Notes under the pieces: model-generated
Database searches by the model: none
What the model was told of the DNA's origin: nothing
What the model saw: the letters and a program-made list of their open reading frames with translations, nothing else
Shown: positions 12,401-37,699 of the stretch, in pieces
Layout: each line of letters opens with the position of its first letter
Numbering within the stretch: the stretch's first letter is position 1
From: Capitella teleta
Lineage: Eukaryota > Annelida > Polychaeta > Capitellidae
Length of the DNA stretch: 64,000 nucleotides
Direction: 5' to 3'
Assembly (NCBI GenBank): GCA_000328365.1
Contig: KB301890.1
Span: 145,874 to 209,873 of the forward strand
Program-made: the position numbers and the translations under genes

Positions 12401-13003
12401 GCTTTCCTTTTAACCGCTCCAGACATCCTCTGATCGATATCTATGTAGTTCCCAAGTGTTTCCAATCTCGCAAAGCACCGGTCAGAACTGACCCCGCGTC
12501 TTTGATCCTGCTCCCGGATCCTTGTCAGAGACAAATGCCCGTTGAGTCACCCCTTTTCTTATCCTGGGGATGATCCCATGCGGGCGTATTCCGGATCTCC
12601 ACTCCCCAAGGATCACTTCAGGGTGACTTTTCTTTTTCTTTTGGTGAGTGCGGAGTAATTGGCTCGGGTGAAACCGTGATGTGTTGAGGAGCCAACTAAT
12701 CATGTTTAGAAGCATCTGACTTGTTTTTCATTAGGTTAAAATCAAGAGCGAAAGGTAAAGCCGGAGGTTAATTGACATGCGGTGCAGATCAAAGCCCGGA
12801 GCACAGGCCGCGATCTCTCCTGCAATGCTTTCAGGTGTGCGGGGAGGAGCAGCGTCGTTCTGCGCCGTCTACTTCGCCGTACAAATCACCCTTTACGTCT
12901 CTTTCTCTCTGCAGGCGCTTTTGGCCGGGGAGGTGGTCCAGGCGGACGAGGAGGACGAGGAGGCGGAGGTGGACGACGTCCCGATCAAGGGAAAGGGCGA
13001 TGA
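9498..13003 (+). CDS. LSM4: LSM4, U6 snRNA-associated Sm-like protein
   Basis: LSm4 is one subunit of the LSm1-7 ring (cytoplasmic mRNA decapping) and the LSm2-8 ring (nuclear U6 snRNA). Exons read are 9621-9662, 10621-10719, 10773-10950 and 12915-13003. They join in phase and give [14 protein letters not shown], then the Sm1 motif in [20 protein letters not shown], the Sm2 region with [16 protein letters not shown], and a Gly/Arg-rich tail ending QGKGR. The length is about 136 residues, against 139 in human. The first exon probably encodes only Met, as in other animals. The best candidate is ATG at 9498-9500 directly followed by GTACGA; 9187-9189 is an alternative. Intron sizes differ greatly: 53 nt between 10719 and 10773, but about 1.96 kb before the last exon. 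AATAAA follows at 13059-13064. Identification is certain; the start exon is inferred. Confidence 0.95.
11131..11368. mobile_element. MITE-like element, copy 1
   Basis: About 240 bp in the last LSM4 intron closely match 41797-42067. Shared features are CCGG near the left end, TGACRTCACTCG in the first third, ACTATAAATAGCAGCCAATG in the last third and the right end GGAACCAGTGAA. I see no clear target duplication for this copy. See copy 2 for the termini. Confidence 0.75.
11980..12560. other. GC-rich stretch within the last LSM4 intron
   Basis: This part of the intron is much richer in G, C and CpG than its surroundings and holds several overlapping open frames on both strands. None has a recognisable product. 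A CpG-rich promoter for an unseen transcript is possible, but nothing here shows it directly. Confidence 0.3.
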
Positions 13004-13058
13004 ACATCTTCGTTTTGCGTATGTTTTTGCAGCATTTATATGTACCACGTGTGTGATG

Positions 13059-13064
13059 AATAAA
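13059..13064 (+). promoter_or_regulatory. LSM4 polyadenylation signal
   Basis: AATAAA 56 bases after the LSM4 stop codon. Confidence 0.75.
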
Positions 13065-16000
13065 TTCAATATTGTGAACCCCCTTATGAGGTATTTGCTG
13101 ATCATTGATACTCTCGTCTCTATCGTTATTAGCACCATCATAGTGGAGGCATAAAAGTGCCAAAACTCCTCATATACAAGCCAAGAACCGAAGAGTTTCA
13201 GTGAAGATCCGAGCGTTGATCCTTTGATCTGCGATCTGACAGAGCAACTGGCAACTGGATCTCTTCGTGAAGTTTCCTCCGCGGTTGCTTCCTCTTTAAC
13301 CTGTTTACTAACCATATTGCTTTGTTAGCATTATCGCCCAGCTGATGTGTATACGGTGGCATTGCCTGTAGTTTGGCATCTGTTACACAATAAAAGAAAC
13401 AGTGCTGCGATTTTAAGTCTAACCTGCAACTTGACACTATTCAAGAGGAAGGATATCATCTCCCGGAGAAAGATTCTTTAGATTGCACAATTACGCGTGA
13501 CACGACTTCTGTCGTCGATCCAGGCACGCCCACCCCGCCCCAATTAACTTGTCTTCGGATGAATCGGGCGTTGTTCCGATTCGTATCACTCGGCTCCTTA
13601 TCGTGCGTCCAGTTCGACGCGTGTCTTGGTTCGAGGTAAAATAAACCGGAAACAGAGCTGCTGCTGAATTTGTTTCTGACCTACTTTATCTCCTGACAAT
13701 GGCTTTCTCCTGATAACACAGACGCTCATCCCAGCTAGCTCCAATTCTACATCGCGAGTTGTCCTCTCATTCACATCTGAAGTGTATTTTTTTTTCTGCC
13801 CTGACGGCGTGTCTAACGTCAGGGTTATCAAAGGAGGCTTTTAGGCCATCATCGAAGCCTGGTGGTCCCACGGCGAGATGCGATCCGATTGCAGCCTGTC
13901 TTCTGATGTACAGCCAGCTTTGACAATCGGTTTTCTGAATTTGTAAACATCTGGCCGGGATAGACTTCCGGAACGCTTTTGACGACTTGTTGTATAGACT
14001 CGGTACAGAGCCAGAAAGTCTGGAGAAGGCTGTCTTGATGAACGTGTTGACCGCCGCTTTCATTGTTCTGTGGACGTTGAAATCAACGCACAGTGATAAG
14101 CATAATTAAAAAAGACCAGGGGTTCAATGTAGTAACACAGTACATGTTTTCAGCCCACTTGCTATAGAAAAATCCAACGCAAATAATAATTGTCTTTAGT
14201 AATTTATGCATAAGCGGAGTGTGACGTCACATCATGACAGATGCGAGTCATTTCGAACTCTGCATTTTTGGCTTTTGTCCCTCCTCAGATTTTGAAATAT
14301 GGACCACATTGAAATGGCGCATCAAAAAGCGATAAAAAGTTGGCTTTTCATAAGTGCCAGCCGTCTTGTGATTAACTTTCGTGATGTATGGCGTGTAGGT
14401 CAGGTGTTGACTTTTATTTCATGTTAATGGCCTCGATGCTGGGGAGTGGGGATGCCCAGGACCACAGCGCTCTACGGCTCCGACATTCTTAGAGATCCGG
14501 CATTTAGTCCAGTGGCGATCCGCGTTTTATTGAATTCTCGGAATCATGTTTATGGTACAAAATCATTCTAGAAACTCGGTGATCAGCGTCAATCAAACCA
14601 CGAATGATCGAAGTGAAACCACAAAGTACTTCGGTTAGGTTTGTGCGCCATCGGAAGAAACGTAATTCTCTAGTTTGCGGTTGAAATGTTTTTCTCAGCG
14701 CGGTTAACACCGCTGAATTTCCGGTTGATTGATGAGAAGGGTGTTCGATTGGTTCAATTCAGCCGGATATATTTAAACACTTTTGTACAGAACTCACTGC
14801 ATTTCAATAATATGCATTGTACGTTTGATTGGGTTTTGCCTTCATAGAATGAGTGTAGTTCACGTATCGGTCACACAATTGCGAATTCATTGGTGCGTGT
14901 CACCTGCGAGGTTGGAGATCTTAATTTGCACCTTTTCTTCTTCACGGCGTGATTAATCAGCCGGCTGACAGCGTAATAACAGAGGAGCTGAATATGCACA
15001 TTCACAAGTCACTAACCAAGGTGCAGAGAACGCTCTTATGTGTGGCATTATAATTGCAGACGACGTACGACAAGAATAAATCGAGAATATGTTTAGGTGT
15101 TTGGGGGTAATTACTCCTAAACTAACAATCTAAGCAACCAGCTTTCATAAGAATCAAGGACATCCAGAATACACAGGTATCTACTTATTGCTATAAGCAA
15201 ACTTTGTTAAAATCCAGGTTCATTCAGTGGGCGAAAACACTTGAGAAAACAGCCATCAGCTTTTACAACCTCTAATGAGTGGATCTTAGGGAGAAATGAG
15301 ATATATGTTGAAGTTTACATTGTGTTCAAATGCCCTCTTCTTCTTTCACGAGTGGTCATTCTTCTTTAACTGGATGTTACAATGAATAGAAGATGACCTC
15401 GACGACTGATGACACGCAGCTGAAAACGAGAATCGAAAGAGTTTCACATCACAACGGCGCACATTCAATCGTAATTAATCGCCATCTCGTTCACACTCAA
15501 AAGCTAATGCTCATTCATGTGTTTTTGGCGTTAAATTAGATTGCTTGTATGACCTTCTAGGTGATAGGTTGACTTATCAAGGTAAGAATATTACACAAAC
15601 TGGTCTATTTCACAGGCAACTACTAAAAATGCTAGCACAACGTATCTTAATTTATAAATTTATTTAGTTCCTTATGAATATAACCCGCAGTTATTACATA
15701 TACTGTGCATATAATTGCCATCAGCCGGACCTGGCCCCCATTATAACCTTGTGAATTGATGCATAACGAATATGATAACACAAAACCAATAGGGGAACAG
15801 AAAGGGGCGGTCAGCCAAGCACGAGGCGTGTAACTCTTCTAACACCTTGGCCATTAGGGACTCTAGGGAGACATCTGACACCTTTCATTTCATAGATCAG
15901 GTTTCGCTCCTGAAAGGTGACATCTCCATCCATCCGCCACACTTCGCTCGCCCTTCCTTCAAATTTGCTCTCAGCAAAGATTTCAGTCTGGGGGAGGTGC

Positions 16001-19000
16001 TGCGGGCGGAAGCGATGCCTATCTGTAGTTATGTTATGGTTGTCTTCGTTTACAACACTTGACTTCTGACATCGCTGTTCTTAGCTCGCAATTGGATTAT
16101 AGCCGCCCCGTGTTATGTACAGGTGAGTGCTCCTTAGGTCAAGTGCAGTGTATACTTCAGTTCATGATGTACATCGGGTATTACACGGATATAGGCATAA
16201 TCCATTTTGATGAGTTACCAGGTTACTATATTATTATCTCATTAAAGTCATCGATCTGATGGTTATCAAAGCATAGTTAACCATATAAGTGAAAATTCCT
16301 TGGAATATCCAGGTGCTAATTAGTCCACCTACCTGTGTATACTAAGAATACCCCTAAGGGATTGTCCATTCGGCGAGTCGTGCCCATAATATGCACCTAA
16401 TCAAATAGCCCCCCCCCCCCCTCCGGAGACTTGATTAGATTGGTTCGCTTCTGATGTTTCAGAGGTATAGACAGCAACCCGACGCAGAAAGGTTTCCTTA
16501 TAGACTGAGAGAGTGCTAATCTTGAAGGGAGGAAGAGGTCACAGACTCACAGGTACCCTTGTAGGGGTTTCTTTTAATCAGAAAACAGGGTCTTCTTTTA
16601 AGATTACCTTAAGCCGTCTGGTGATATTTTTCTTATTATTCTTCTACTTTTAGCTCGCGAGATTGTCTTGCGATCAAACACCACGTTTTATACGCTTGTA
16701 TCTTCTGGCCGAATGAAGTTACCTGACATCATGACTTGTTGCTGTGCCTACTTCAGCCGACAGCTGTGACAAATGTAGCTTATTAGTGGCGCAATAATAA
16801 TATTTGACGGTTGAATTTCTGCCGCTGTTCACACCACAGTGTTTCTGTGGTGGGTTGAATGACATAACTAAATGCATTGTTCACGTCATTATTACATTCT
16901 ATACGCAATGCCCCATGGGTAATTGAGTGGGGTTTTGTGAGGAGATGTTTGGGATAAAATTATCGTGGGACACAACCTGGCATATACTAGTATATGGTGT
17001 TATGTACCGGTATGTGCCCTTTCTCTCTTAGTTTCGAAATCTGCGGAGTGGAATTATTGTCTCTAATCGATGACTTCAAAGAGCTAGAGTAACTAAACTG
17101 CGACATAAATATATATATATGATGCTGGTGTGAAATGGTGCGCATACGACTCCGATAACAATTATAAACTTCTAAATAAGCCTGCTTCAGAACCCTCAGT
17201 CCCAATTGCGGCATAAAGAGGAAAAATCAGAGAAAGAAAGTTAGCGATCGAGAGTTAGCTGAGAGAGAGAGAGAGGTTTGTTTTCAAAATAAACTCTTCG
17301 GCGCAAGTGCAAATTTGCGCGAAGGGCTCCACAAAAGCCTTTGATCTTTCGTTTGTGGATCGCTGAAAACATACAGAAGAGGAAGATCTCGCTGAGGGGG
17401 ACGAAAACAGAGAAGCATGTATCTTGATGGCGTTTTAATGCGATGTCTTTATGAAATATTAGCGTGCGGACGAGTTGAGGTTTGACTGACGATGCTGGCC
17501 CAACCCCTTCGTCTCTGCCAGCCAATGGGGAGGCTGGATTCCCACATCAAAGAAGTTTTATCATCCACTGTATAATTATCATCCGCTGGATTTCTGGATC
17601 ATCTGCTTTCGGGTATTGCATTATCGTTGACTTTGTTTAATGTTAAATTGACAATTCATGCTCTGACCAGACCCTAATCATGTAAGTCAGCATTCCCGTT
17701 CATTCGTCGGCTGCGCTCCAGAAAAAGCTCTGCTGAGCGGCGGAGGTGGATGCGGTTATAACGCTGTGCTGCAACCCAGCCGAGTGCTCAGTAGACTTCA
17801 GTTGCTGTCCATGGCGCTGTACCTGGTACGGATCCATGAAATATAACAGCGAACGCTCAACGCGGCTTAGGATTATTCAATACTTGGTAAGTCAGCAGTG
17901 TTTCATTGTGGCTTAGCGTTTACACGCCGCAGGAATTCAACTCTACATTTAGGAAGTTGGTGCGTGTGTGTATAATGCCCATTCACTTGGTTCGGAAACA
18001 GATCAAATATTTGGTAAATGTGCTTTCAAAAACTTCTCTATATAATTCAGTGCATATCTAAAGAAAAATAATCGGACGTGATTTTTGCTCGTTTGCTAAG
18101 AATAGCACGTTGTAAGGCGATGATGGGGCATCGATGGCGACTTCTGATAACAAACCACCCGGCTGCAATCTCACTTATGAAAACAGAGCCACATTTATCA
18201 GAAATCAGCCGCTGCTGGGATCAGTTCACATTAAGACCACCACGCAGCCAGCTTAGGCCATTCTACCCTGAATGCCTGTGAATAGAAGCCCAGCGACTTC
18301 ATTTTTCCACCTTATAAGCAGTATCTTGTGCCGCATAAAGAACTTACTATTTCGTGTATTCAAGGCTTTTAAAGTTTTATCCATCCATTATAATATATCG
18401 AGTTATATACGTCGAAATCATGTTCCCTTTATGGACGAAAAAAATATATAATAGAAAAACCACATCATTTTCGAAAGTTTAACTCGGTCCAAGAATACTG
18501 AAGTTCTTAATAAAGGGTACTTCATAAGTAATGGCTTTGTACAATGTTACTATATACCTCGAACACTAAACACCTCCACAAATCGAGATAGCAATGAACG
18601 TTTTGTGAAACATCCGTTACTTCGTCGACGAAGAAGAACCTTTGAGTGCAAAAAGATTCATTTCGGCAGCGAACCAAACTGACCAATGACCATGCAGTGA
18701 CCACACAGTCAGGATATCTCACGCATGCTTCTCTCCTTCATCTCCCCTGTCACTTATTGCATCCCCCCCAATTTTCCCCAACGCGTCGTGTAATTGCTCT
18801 TGTTTGTCCTTGTTCAATGGATTTAATGAAAACGCCAGCCTTATGCCGGGTGCGGGGCGGAGTAGACCGGGTGACGGGCTGCTCTCAATTAAGCAACCTC
18901 CTCCGGGGAGTTATGAAGCCATTCGCCCAGTGACAAACACGCGCTACTCGGCATCATCCAACGAAATATACCGCCTGATTGTAGCTATCTAAACGCACCA

Positions 19001-19216
19001 ATTCTTTGTATGTTGAGCTCCACTAAGCGCAAGCTCACTTTGTGCCAGCGCATTTTGGCTATCGTTAGTTGAAACAGCTTTTTGAAGTGCCATCATTAGC
19101 GTATGATGGCTGTGATGTTGGATCGGATTGTTGATGTTTGACTTGCGGCTAAAGCGTGCATTTTCATCTCTTCACAGGTGACGTGATTTGATTCGTCCGT
19201 TGAGCGTGATGGGCAG
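13065..19216. other. Six kilobases with no recognised gene
   Basis: Between LSM4 and the Tiki start I find only short open frames without convincing splice sites. A run of C at about 16410-16421 and GA-rich tracts near 17260 are the only simple sequences. Part of the right half probably holds Tiki promoter and 5' untranslated sequence, but I cannot place the start of transcription. Confidence 0.4.
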
Positions 19217-22200
19217 ATGCGCTGTCGGGAATTATTCCAGGTTTTAGTGGGGCTGGCGGCGGTCATGCTCGGGGCGTCCGGCCCACGGGTTGCCGCCTCC
19301 GCAGGGGCCCAGGGACGCCGGACTCGGGACCGGGGCTCGGACAGATCCCGCGGACGGGCTGCAACGCCCGTGGTGTCAGCACCGGAATCACCATGCATTG
19401 ACCCACAGACAGGTCAAGAAAAAAATGTGAGTAAATATTTCGATTTGATTTTTCAATAATCTTGTTATATTGCTGATCGATATATTGAATCAGTCGATCT
19501 GAGGGCTATTATCGGGTATCATTAACTCAGGAATCGTTTATCTGAAGTTACGATTGAGTATTTTAACCCTCCTTGAACACCCGCAGAGCAATTCTATGAC
19601 TCATAATTATCAATTACGTTCACAATATTCGTCTCAAGGCGGATATCTGAAATTCGGACGAACCACTTTGCTCGGGTGACGCAAACTACCCGCAAAGCAA
19701 AATAGATTGACTCACTATTATTCGATTATGACTTGATAGATGACTCAAGTAGCGCAGCGACCCCTTCCGTCATCTCGTGCAATTACCCCCCGCGGCAAAA
19801 CTCCTCTTTTATCGTTCAAAGTGTTGGACTACTCTGTCCGAGTGTCGAAGTCTGCCTTCATCGGCTTTGAGGCTATCGGTTCGTTGGCGGAGGCTGGGGC
19901 GCTTTTCTGCCAGATCTATCAAAGCGATGAGAGACGACGCCGTTATGCGCCCTGAGTCCATCTGTCTTAGGTGATTTGCTCGAGGCGAAAAATGTAGTTG
20001 CATTTTCACCTTCCTGAGCCCTTTCTATATCAAGTTCTGTCTGATTATAAACTGATTAAGTTGCCGCTGTAAGGCATCGCCCCACACTGGGATTAATTAA
20101 GTCGGTTGACAGTTCATTATTGTCGCCCCATTGTAACAAATCATGTTAATTACTTCGGCTAATTATTCTGTTCGAACACTTGGCGAAATTGGCGTCATTT
20201 TGGAGCGATTCGAAGTGGGCGCATTCCCAACGGGAGACATGTTCAGTTACAAGAATCCTAAATGAGATAGCCATCGCGGAATTCAGGCCATGGGAGGAGG
20301 TGCATGGCGTGTCAGCCTCTCTGATTGGCTTCTTTAGAGAGCGGCGCCGCGGGAAGTCTGCTGACCGCCATCCGAAATTCGTGGTCTCTCGGATTCTCAC
20401 GAGAAAACCACATGGGTGGCGACTGGCGAGAATTGTTGCTTCTGCATCAGCGCGATTGTTGATTATCACACAGAACAATAAACGTGCCCCTCATATACAC
20501 GTGTGCTGTGAAAATAAGCACACACATGCACACACGCGGCCTCCTCCGCTTCCAGATGCATCAACTTTCTCGCTCAACAACCATTTTAGTAAGAAAACAG
20601 CAACACTGCATTGTAACCGCATTCCCGCGCGTCTCGTATATGAGTCGCAGCTTATGGATTTTTTAGCGATGGTTATGTGAGGAACGCTAACGAAAACACA
20701 GATTAACAACATCAGCAACAACTGGCACTCTCATAATCTGATCACGACAACACAGCTTGTATGTTAAGACAACAATGCAATATAAACAGTCGTTTTGACA
20801 AGATCTGCACCACTTATTGGTTTTTTTTTTTTTCGGGCCGAACAAACAGAAAAATGGAAATACCCCAAGGCTGGTCATGCTCATATATTAGGGGCGAACC
20901 CACTCGCACCAAAACGAGGCCCTTGATTGACAGGTGTTCGATCAGAAGGTACAATTAATCTGACATTGATTCAGAATGTCAATATACAACTCAGTGATTG
21001 CATCATTGGATTTCGTCATTTTTTGGGAAACGTGAAGGTCTTCACGCGAATTGCACCTGCCTCCACCCCCTCCCCCTCCCCTACGCGGTCATCTTACTCC
21101 TACGCAGGGTGCATATGCGTGCATGCTCTCACGTAATGCACAAACATGGCTAACAATGTTGTCGAATGTTGTTGAAAATTTTAACTGGTTCTTCTCAAAC
21201 AGGAGAGCAGCCACAACTCTTTCCTGTGGACTGTGTCTGAGCGCGACCCTCCAACCTACCTCTTTGGCACCATCCATGTGCCGTACACGAGCGTCTGGGA
21301 CTACATCCCCGACAACACCAAACGCGCCTTCTATCGCTCAGATTTCATCGTCTTTGAACTGGACCTGATGGACCCCTTCACCATCTCCGCTCTCAACAAT
21401 TGTCAGCTCTTGCCAAATGGACAATACCTCGCTGACGTCATTCCAAGTGAGCTATACGAAAGACTGCGAAGTCACTTAGACTACGTGCGGCTCAGCATGC
21501 CCGGTTGGATGACTCAGGACCAGAAGGGTCGAGGACTGTATGCAGACTACCTCTTCGGGGCCATCACCGGAAACTGGGAGAGGAAACGACCTGTGTACAT
21601 CATGCTCATGATCAACGCGTTAACTGAGAGCGACATCCAATCCCGTGGGATGCCCGTTCTGGATCTGTTCTTAGCTCAAGAGGCTCACAAGATGAACAAG
21701 CGAACAGCGGCCGTCGAGGAAGTTCACGAACATTGTGTTCCTTTGAATGAAATGGATGCGACGCAGGTATGCGGGGTTGGGTTTTGTTTACTGGGAGGGC
21801 GGGATCCTCTACTTCGTCTATCATAGACGCCGCCGTGCAAATCATTCAACGTAACGTTTTGTTTCAGATCACAACACGAAACTCGTAGATCACTGAGTTC
21901 AGTCTGATTTATGTTCGTTTGTTTTACGCAGGTTCTGTTCGCCTTGAACCACACGTTGAGTATGCACGAGGACCTACGTCACGGCCGCACGCCGCGTCCA
22001 ACGCCCTCAGCGAATGACCTCATTGGTCACTACAACTGCGGCGACTTGGACGACGTGCTCTTCAACCTGGACTCTGGTCAGATGCCCAATATGTTGTCGT
22101 TGGCGCTGGAGCCGAATGAAGTGAACGCAGCGCAGGCCATAGACTCGTACTTCCGAGAGGAGCTAATTCACAAGCGGAATGAACGCATGGCGCAGCGCAT

Positions 22201-24173
22201 CGTGGCCCTGATGGAGGCGCACCCCCACAAGACGTTCTTCTTCGCCTTCGGGGCAGGTGCGTCGTGACGTCATCTTATTATGTCACCTACTCAACTACCA
22301 CTCATTAGTGTATAATACATCGTAATATGCCTCGGGAACCCTTCCCCTATCCCTAATTAACTCTCACAAATCTTAGGAGATTTTCCCCGAGTATTATACG
22401 AAGCAGTGATTGACGTTTGGTGTTCTTGATTGACAGGTCACTTCATGGGCAACGATTCTGTTGTGCGAAAGTTGCAACGTCGCGGGGTCAGCATCCAGCA
22501 CACGCCGGCCAGTCGGTCACTTCAGGGGTGAGTAGCCACTACAGCTTGGGATCAGTGCGCTTGACCTCTTTGCGATGGACGCATACCACGTGCGGCATCT
22601 GCTTTTTCTCATTGTCGCATTATGCGTTGCTATAGCAACGATAATGTTTCTCTTATCCCGTCGAGTCATTTTCTGTACCAGAAATCTCTGATACCGTTTG
22701 GCAACCGAACGCAGTAATGATTGTGCGATTTTGTATTATTGAATGTTAGGCACGGAAACTTCAAAGGCGAACATGTATTTGGCAAACTGTATGCTGTATA
22801 CGGTCGGTCAATATAGCATATACCGGTGGCATCAAACATGTTCATGCAAAATGATTTTAAAATATTAGACTAGATTACAGGTTGTGATACACGTAAGGAT
22901 CCCTCGATGCCAATTGAACCTATTGATATCATGTTTCACTTTCGTCGATACCCAATTATAGTTATAATTATAGTTATGATATTTTAATTTATTTATGAAC
23001 AGCAGATCCCGGAAACGGAAGAAGCAACAACCAGACGCGTCACTCCCTCACCTCGTCATCAACAACAATCTCGAATATTTAGATCCCTTCTACGATAGAC
23101 GGAGAAATAGGTCAGATTGTCCAAATCTTTTTCTCTTCCTTTATTCTAAGTAATCACTTTTATTTCGCATATACATGCAATATTACACAGAAAGAAAAAA
23201 ATAATTAGATAACAACTAAAATCTATCGTTGGGTGGTTGGGTGTTAAGCATGTGAGAAAAACCTATGGCGGGATCATCTCCCTGGGCTAAAAACTTACAA
23301 CACCAAATAGTAACACAATTTTAAAGCATTAGATTTTATCTGCATACAGCGGTCGCCAGTCTGTGAGGCCTAAGTATTGACAGATCCTGAGCATGAACGA
23401 GGACGGCGCCTGGTAGCCCTCAAAGCATGCACAGGGGTCAACAGCTTACACGGACACACAGATTCACTTAAGCTGCTCAGCAATAATTGGCATAAAATGC
23501 TGCTCAAATTAATAATGAAAAATAGAAATAATCATATAATATTTAGTTGTATATCAAAATTGAATGATGATAAAAGAGTTGACAAGTTAAGAAGTTAAGA
23601 TGTGGCCAGATGCTCGATAATACAGCTAAAATTAAAATCCCCAATCTCTTCTTGAGTAGCATAAAATCACGCAAAATTATGCGTTATGATATTACTCTTA
23701 TGCGGCAACGTGCGACAATCATTACGTCCTTGAGATAGAATGCTGTGGTTCCCACCTCTTATACAATTTACAATTACACAGTAGCATTTTAGGGCTTTAT
23801 ACTTTTCAAGGCTCCGAACTTATTATATTCTCCTTGCAGACAACGTCACGAAGGGAACCGAAAACGGGGCAGGGCTCGAAAGAACCAGGAAGAGTCGCCA
23901 CAGACAGCGAAACCTCCGGAGTTCAATGACCTTTGGATCAAAATCGACGCCATTGATGTCACGAGGTACAAAATTGAGCTCCTACTTGTAACACATCTAT
24001 AAAATTGACTTTTTTTCAGCTCCGGATCCAGTAGCTACCTCAAGCAGGACTCAGTTACGCCCCATCCTGGATCCCACAACACATCGTCTTCGGTTGAACG
24101 ACCTTCTGCACTTCTCACAGTATTATTGCTACTCAACTCACTGAGTAGTTTCATCCTACAAAGAACATCATGA
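19217..24173 (+). CDS. TRABD2: Tiki-type metalloprotease (TRABD2 family), Wnt antagonist
   Basis: Tiki proteins cut off the N-terminal residues of Wnt ligands and so inactivate them at the cell surface. I read seven exons: 19217-19426, 21203-21766, 21932-22256, 22437-22527, 23003-23110, 23840-23965 and 24020-24173. All are GT/AG and in phase, giving about 525 residues (human TIKI2 517). Residues 1-29 form a signal peptide. The two conserved GxxH metal motifs are present: GTIH at 92-95 in [18 protein letters not shown], and GAGH at 365-368 in [13 protein letters not shown]. The acidic FELDL also matches. The region between follows the human protein closely ([34 protein letters not shown]). A basic linker and [13 protein letters not shown] lead to a hydrophobic C-terminus ([12 protein letters not shown]), either a membrane anchor or a GPI signal. 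The exon 5 acceptor could shift by 3 nt (23006). AATAAA occurs near 24447. Confidence 0.95.
20180..20680 (+). other. Long open frame in Tiki intron 1, probably incidental
   Basis: An open frame of 166 codons lies in the first Tiki intron. The translation has no recognisable domain, signal or repeat. It would need its own promoter inside the intron. I list it because it is among the longest uninterrupted frames in the window, but I think it is chance. Confidence 0.15.
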
Positions 24174-24446
24174 AAGACCTCAAAGCTACTACACTTGAAG
24201 AATCATCTTTGGAGGCAACATTCCACTGTACTGAATACCTCTGGGAGTGCGTTATGACTGACAAAGACCGTTATGATTACTTATCTGGTCACGTGTTATC
24301 TACCTCCGTTCATTTGAGTTTCAATAATACATGTATTATGAATTTGTGATTATTGTGCTGTTATCTCACTCCGTTTATTATTTTAATTATTTAGCTTCGT
24401 CGTCAGATAATGTAGTTGTATTGTTTTATTATATTTTGTTGATGAA

Positions 24447-24452
24447 ATAAAA
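24447..24452 (+). promoter_or_regulatory. Tiki polyadenylation signal
   Basis: AATAAA in GATGAAATAAAAGGG, about 270 bases after the Tiki stop codon. Confidence 0.6.
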
Positions 24453-24688
24453 GGGTTATATCCACGATATTCAAACGTCATTTATTCGAACAAAAAGTTG
24501 TAATAGCATGATGAGCAACAACATCACCTATGTAATACAGTAGTCTGTTGATTAATAATACTAGCAGGACATCGAAGGTTGACTAGTATTTTAATGTCGA
24601 CACAAGTAAAATTTGAACTTATTGGCAAAGACATTATATACCAAGACAGTCAGCTAGCGCGTGCTCTCTGTTGTTAACCATTTCGTCG

Positions 24689-24838
24689 TTACTCCGATTT
24701 CAGCTTATCGAGTTCGACGGCAGAGGGCACAGGGTGTCTGAGCATATCTCTGATTCGTAAACACACACAAATGGTCACAATGCAGGCTGCAACCACGAAT
24801 AGCACAAAACAAATGCACCATTGCAAAATCCGGTTTAA
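24689..24838 (-). CDS. Candidate last exon of an unidentified membrane protein
   Basis: On the minus strand an acceptor (AG at 24839-24840) is followed by 50 codons in phase 0: a hydrophobic helix (ICFVLFVVAACIVTICVCL) and a cytoplasmic-looking tail RIRDMLRHPVPSAVELDKLK, then SE and TAA at 24689-24691. Amino-acid composition strongly suggests a real single-pass C-terminus. I cannot find the upstream exons, which would have to lie between 24.84 kb and the end of the GABA-B-like gene at 26.04 kb, or farther. A plus-strand open frame also overlaps the right end (NKCTIAKSGLTINCTKVLDF onward), so the strand is not certain. Confidence 0.35.
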   Translation of the reverse strand, partial: LNRILQWCICFVLFVVAACIVTICVCLRIRDMLRHPVPSAVELDKLKSE

Positions 24839-24839
24839 C

Positions 24840-26038
24840 TATCAACTGCACAAAAGTTCTGGACTTCATCCACAAGGATGGCAAAATTAAGAAGCGAGCT
24901 ACAAGGATACGCGAGCTGGCTGTCTTGTTGAATAAGGTTTTTGCTATTCGTGTGATTACGGTGACAGTATATAAATATGGTCATAATTATCGGAATCATT
25001 TGCGGTTTCTGTAGGCTTGCCTGATGAGATTGTGAGCTTTATCTATCACTCATTTTCAATGATTCTGACATTTTTTGTTGTTGCCATAATGTAACCCCAG
25101 GCTCCAGCATTAACACATTTAAATCAATTGTCACATAATTTGAATGGAATTGCTGATAAATCAAATGAGTAGTCCTTGTTCCCCAATAGCACATTGAGGT
25201 ACACAGTGCGTGCCACTCATAAGTTATACATTCACATTCAACAAATATTCTCCACAATTTTGATCGGCACAACACCCAACAACTTCTCACATACATTATG
25301 ATTTGTCCCTTCCATGCGCAGATATGTGCGACTACGGGTGCGTTATGAAAATTGAACCAATGTCGTGGTGACTACGAGGGAATGCAACATGTCGTTGGCG
25401 GATGGACCGAGGAATGCGATTAAAAAAAAAAAAAAAAACAAAACAAAAAACAAAACAAAACAACCAACACCATTGAAATATGAATATACATACATTAAAG
25501 CATTTTTTAATGCTTTTTTTATTTATTATTATTTCATTATTAGTATTATTATTATTATTATTTTTTTTTTTTTTGGGGGGGGGTGGTAATTTGAGGGTCA
25601 GACCAATCTAAGCTGCGGGAAATTCAGTTGGATTGCAGACTTAAGGCCAACTGGCAAAATTGTAATATACTTGACATCACTTTTATAAATATCAATAGGG
25701 CCACTCTGTAATCCATGATACGATACTTAGTGCAGCACCAATCCAGTATGCCGAGTGAACAATAACGAACAAAGTCAATCCATCATTGAGGTTAATGAGG
25801 TAGATCACGAGGAGAGCTCATAAATGTAAGTTTTCTTTGTCTGCGAATTTTCCATAAGTTTAAAACAGTATACATTATTCAGGATTATTATCAAAAGTAA
25901 AAACTGCTCGTCATCTTCATATCTCAAAACTACAGGTGTAAATATATGACGCCAGCGCGGTATTTAAGATTCGAAGTGCCCCTGCCAAATAGAAGTTTAA
26001 ATGTATTCCACGCAACTCAATTAAGACGCAAATGGAGT
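24840..26038. other. Intergenic; simple sequence only
   Basis: A-rich and C-interrupted A tracts at about 25423-25463, a T/TTA-rich run ending in a G tract at about 25505-25583. The 3' untranslated region of the minus-strand GABA-B-like gene must be here, but I did not find a clear polyadenylation signal. Confidence 0.4.
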
Positions 26039-37685
<11,647 letters not shown>

Positions 37686-37699
37686 TCCGACGCGGCTTT

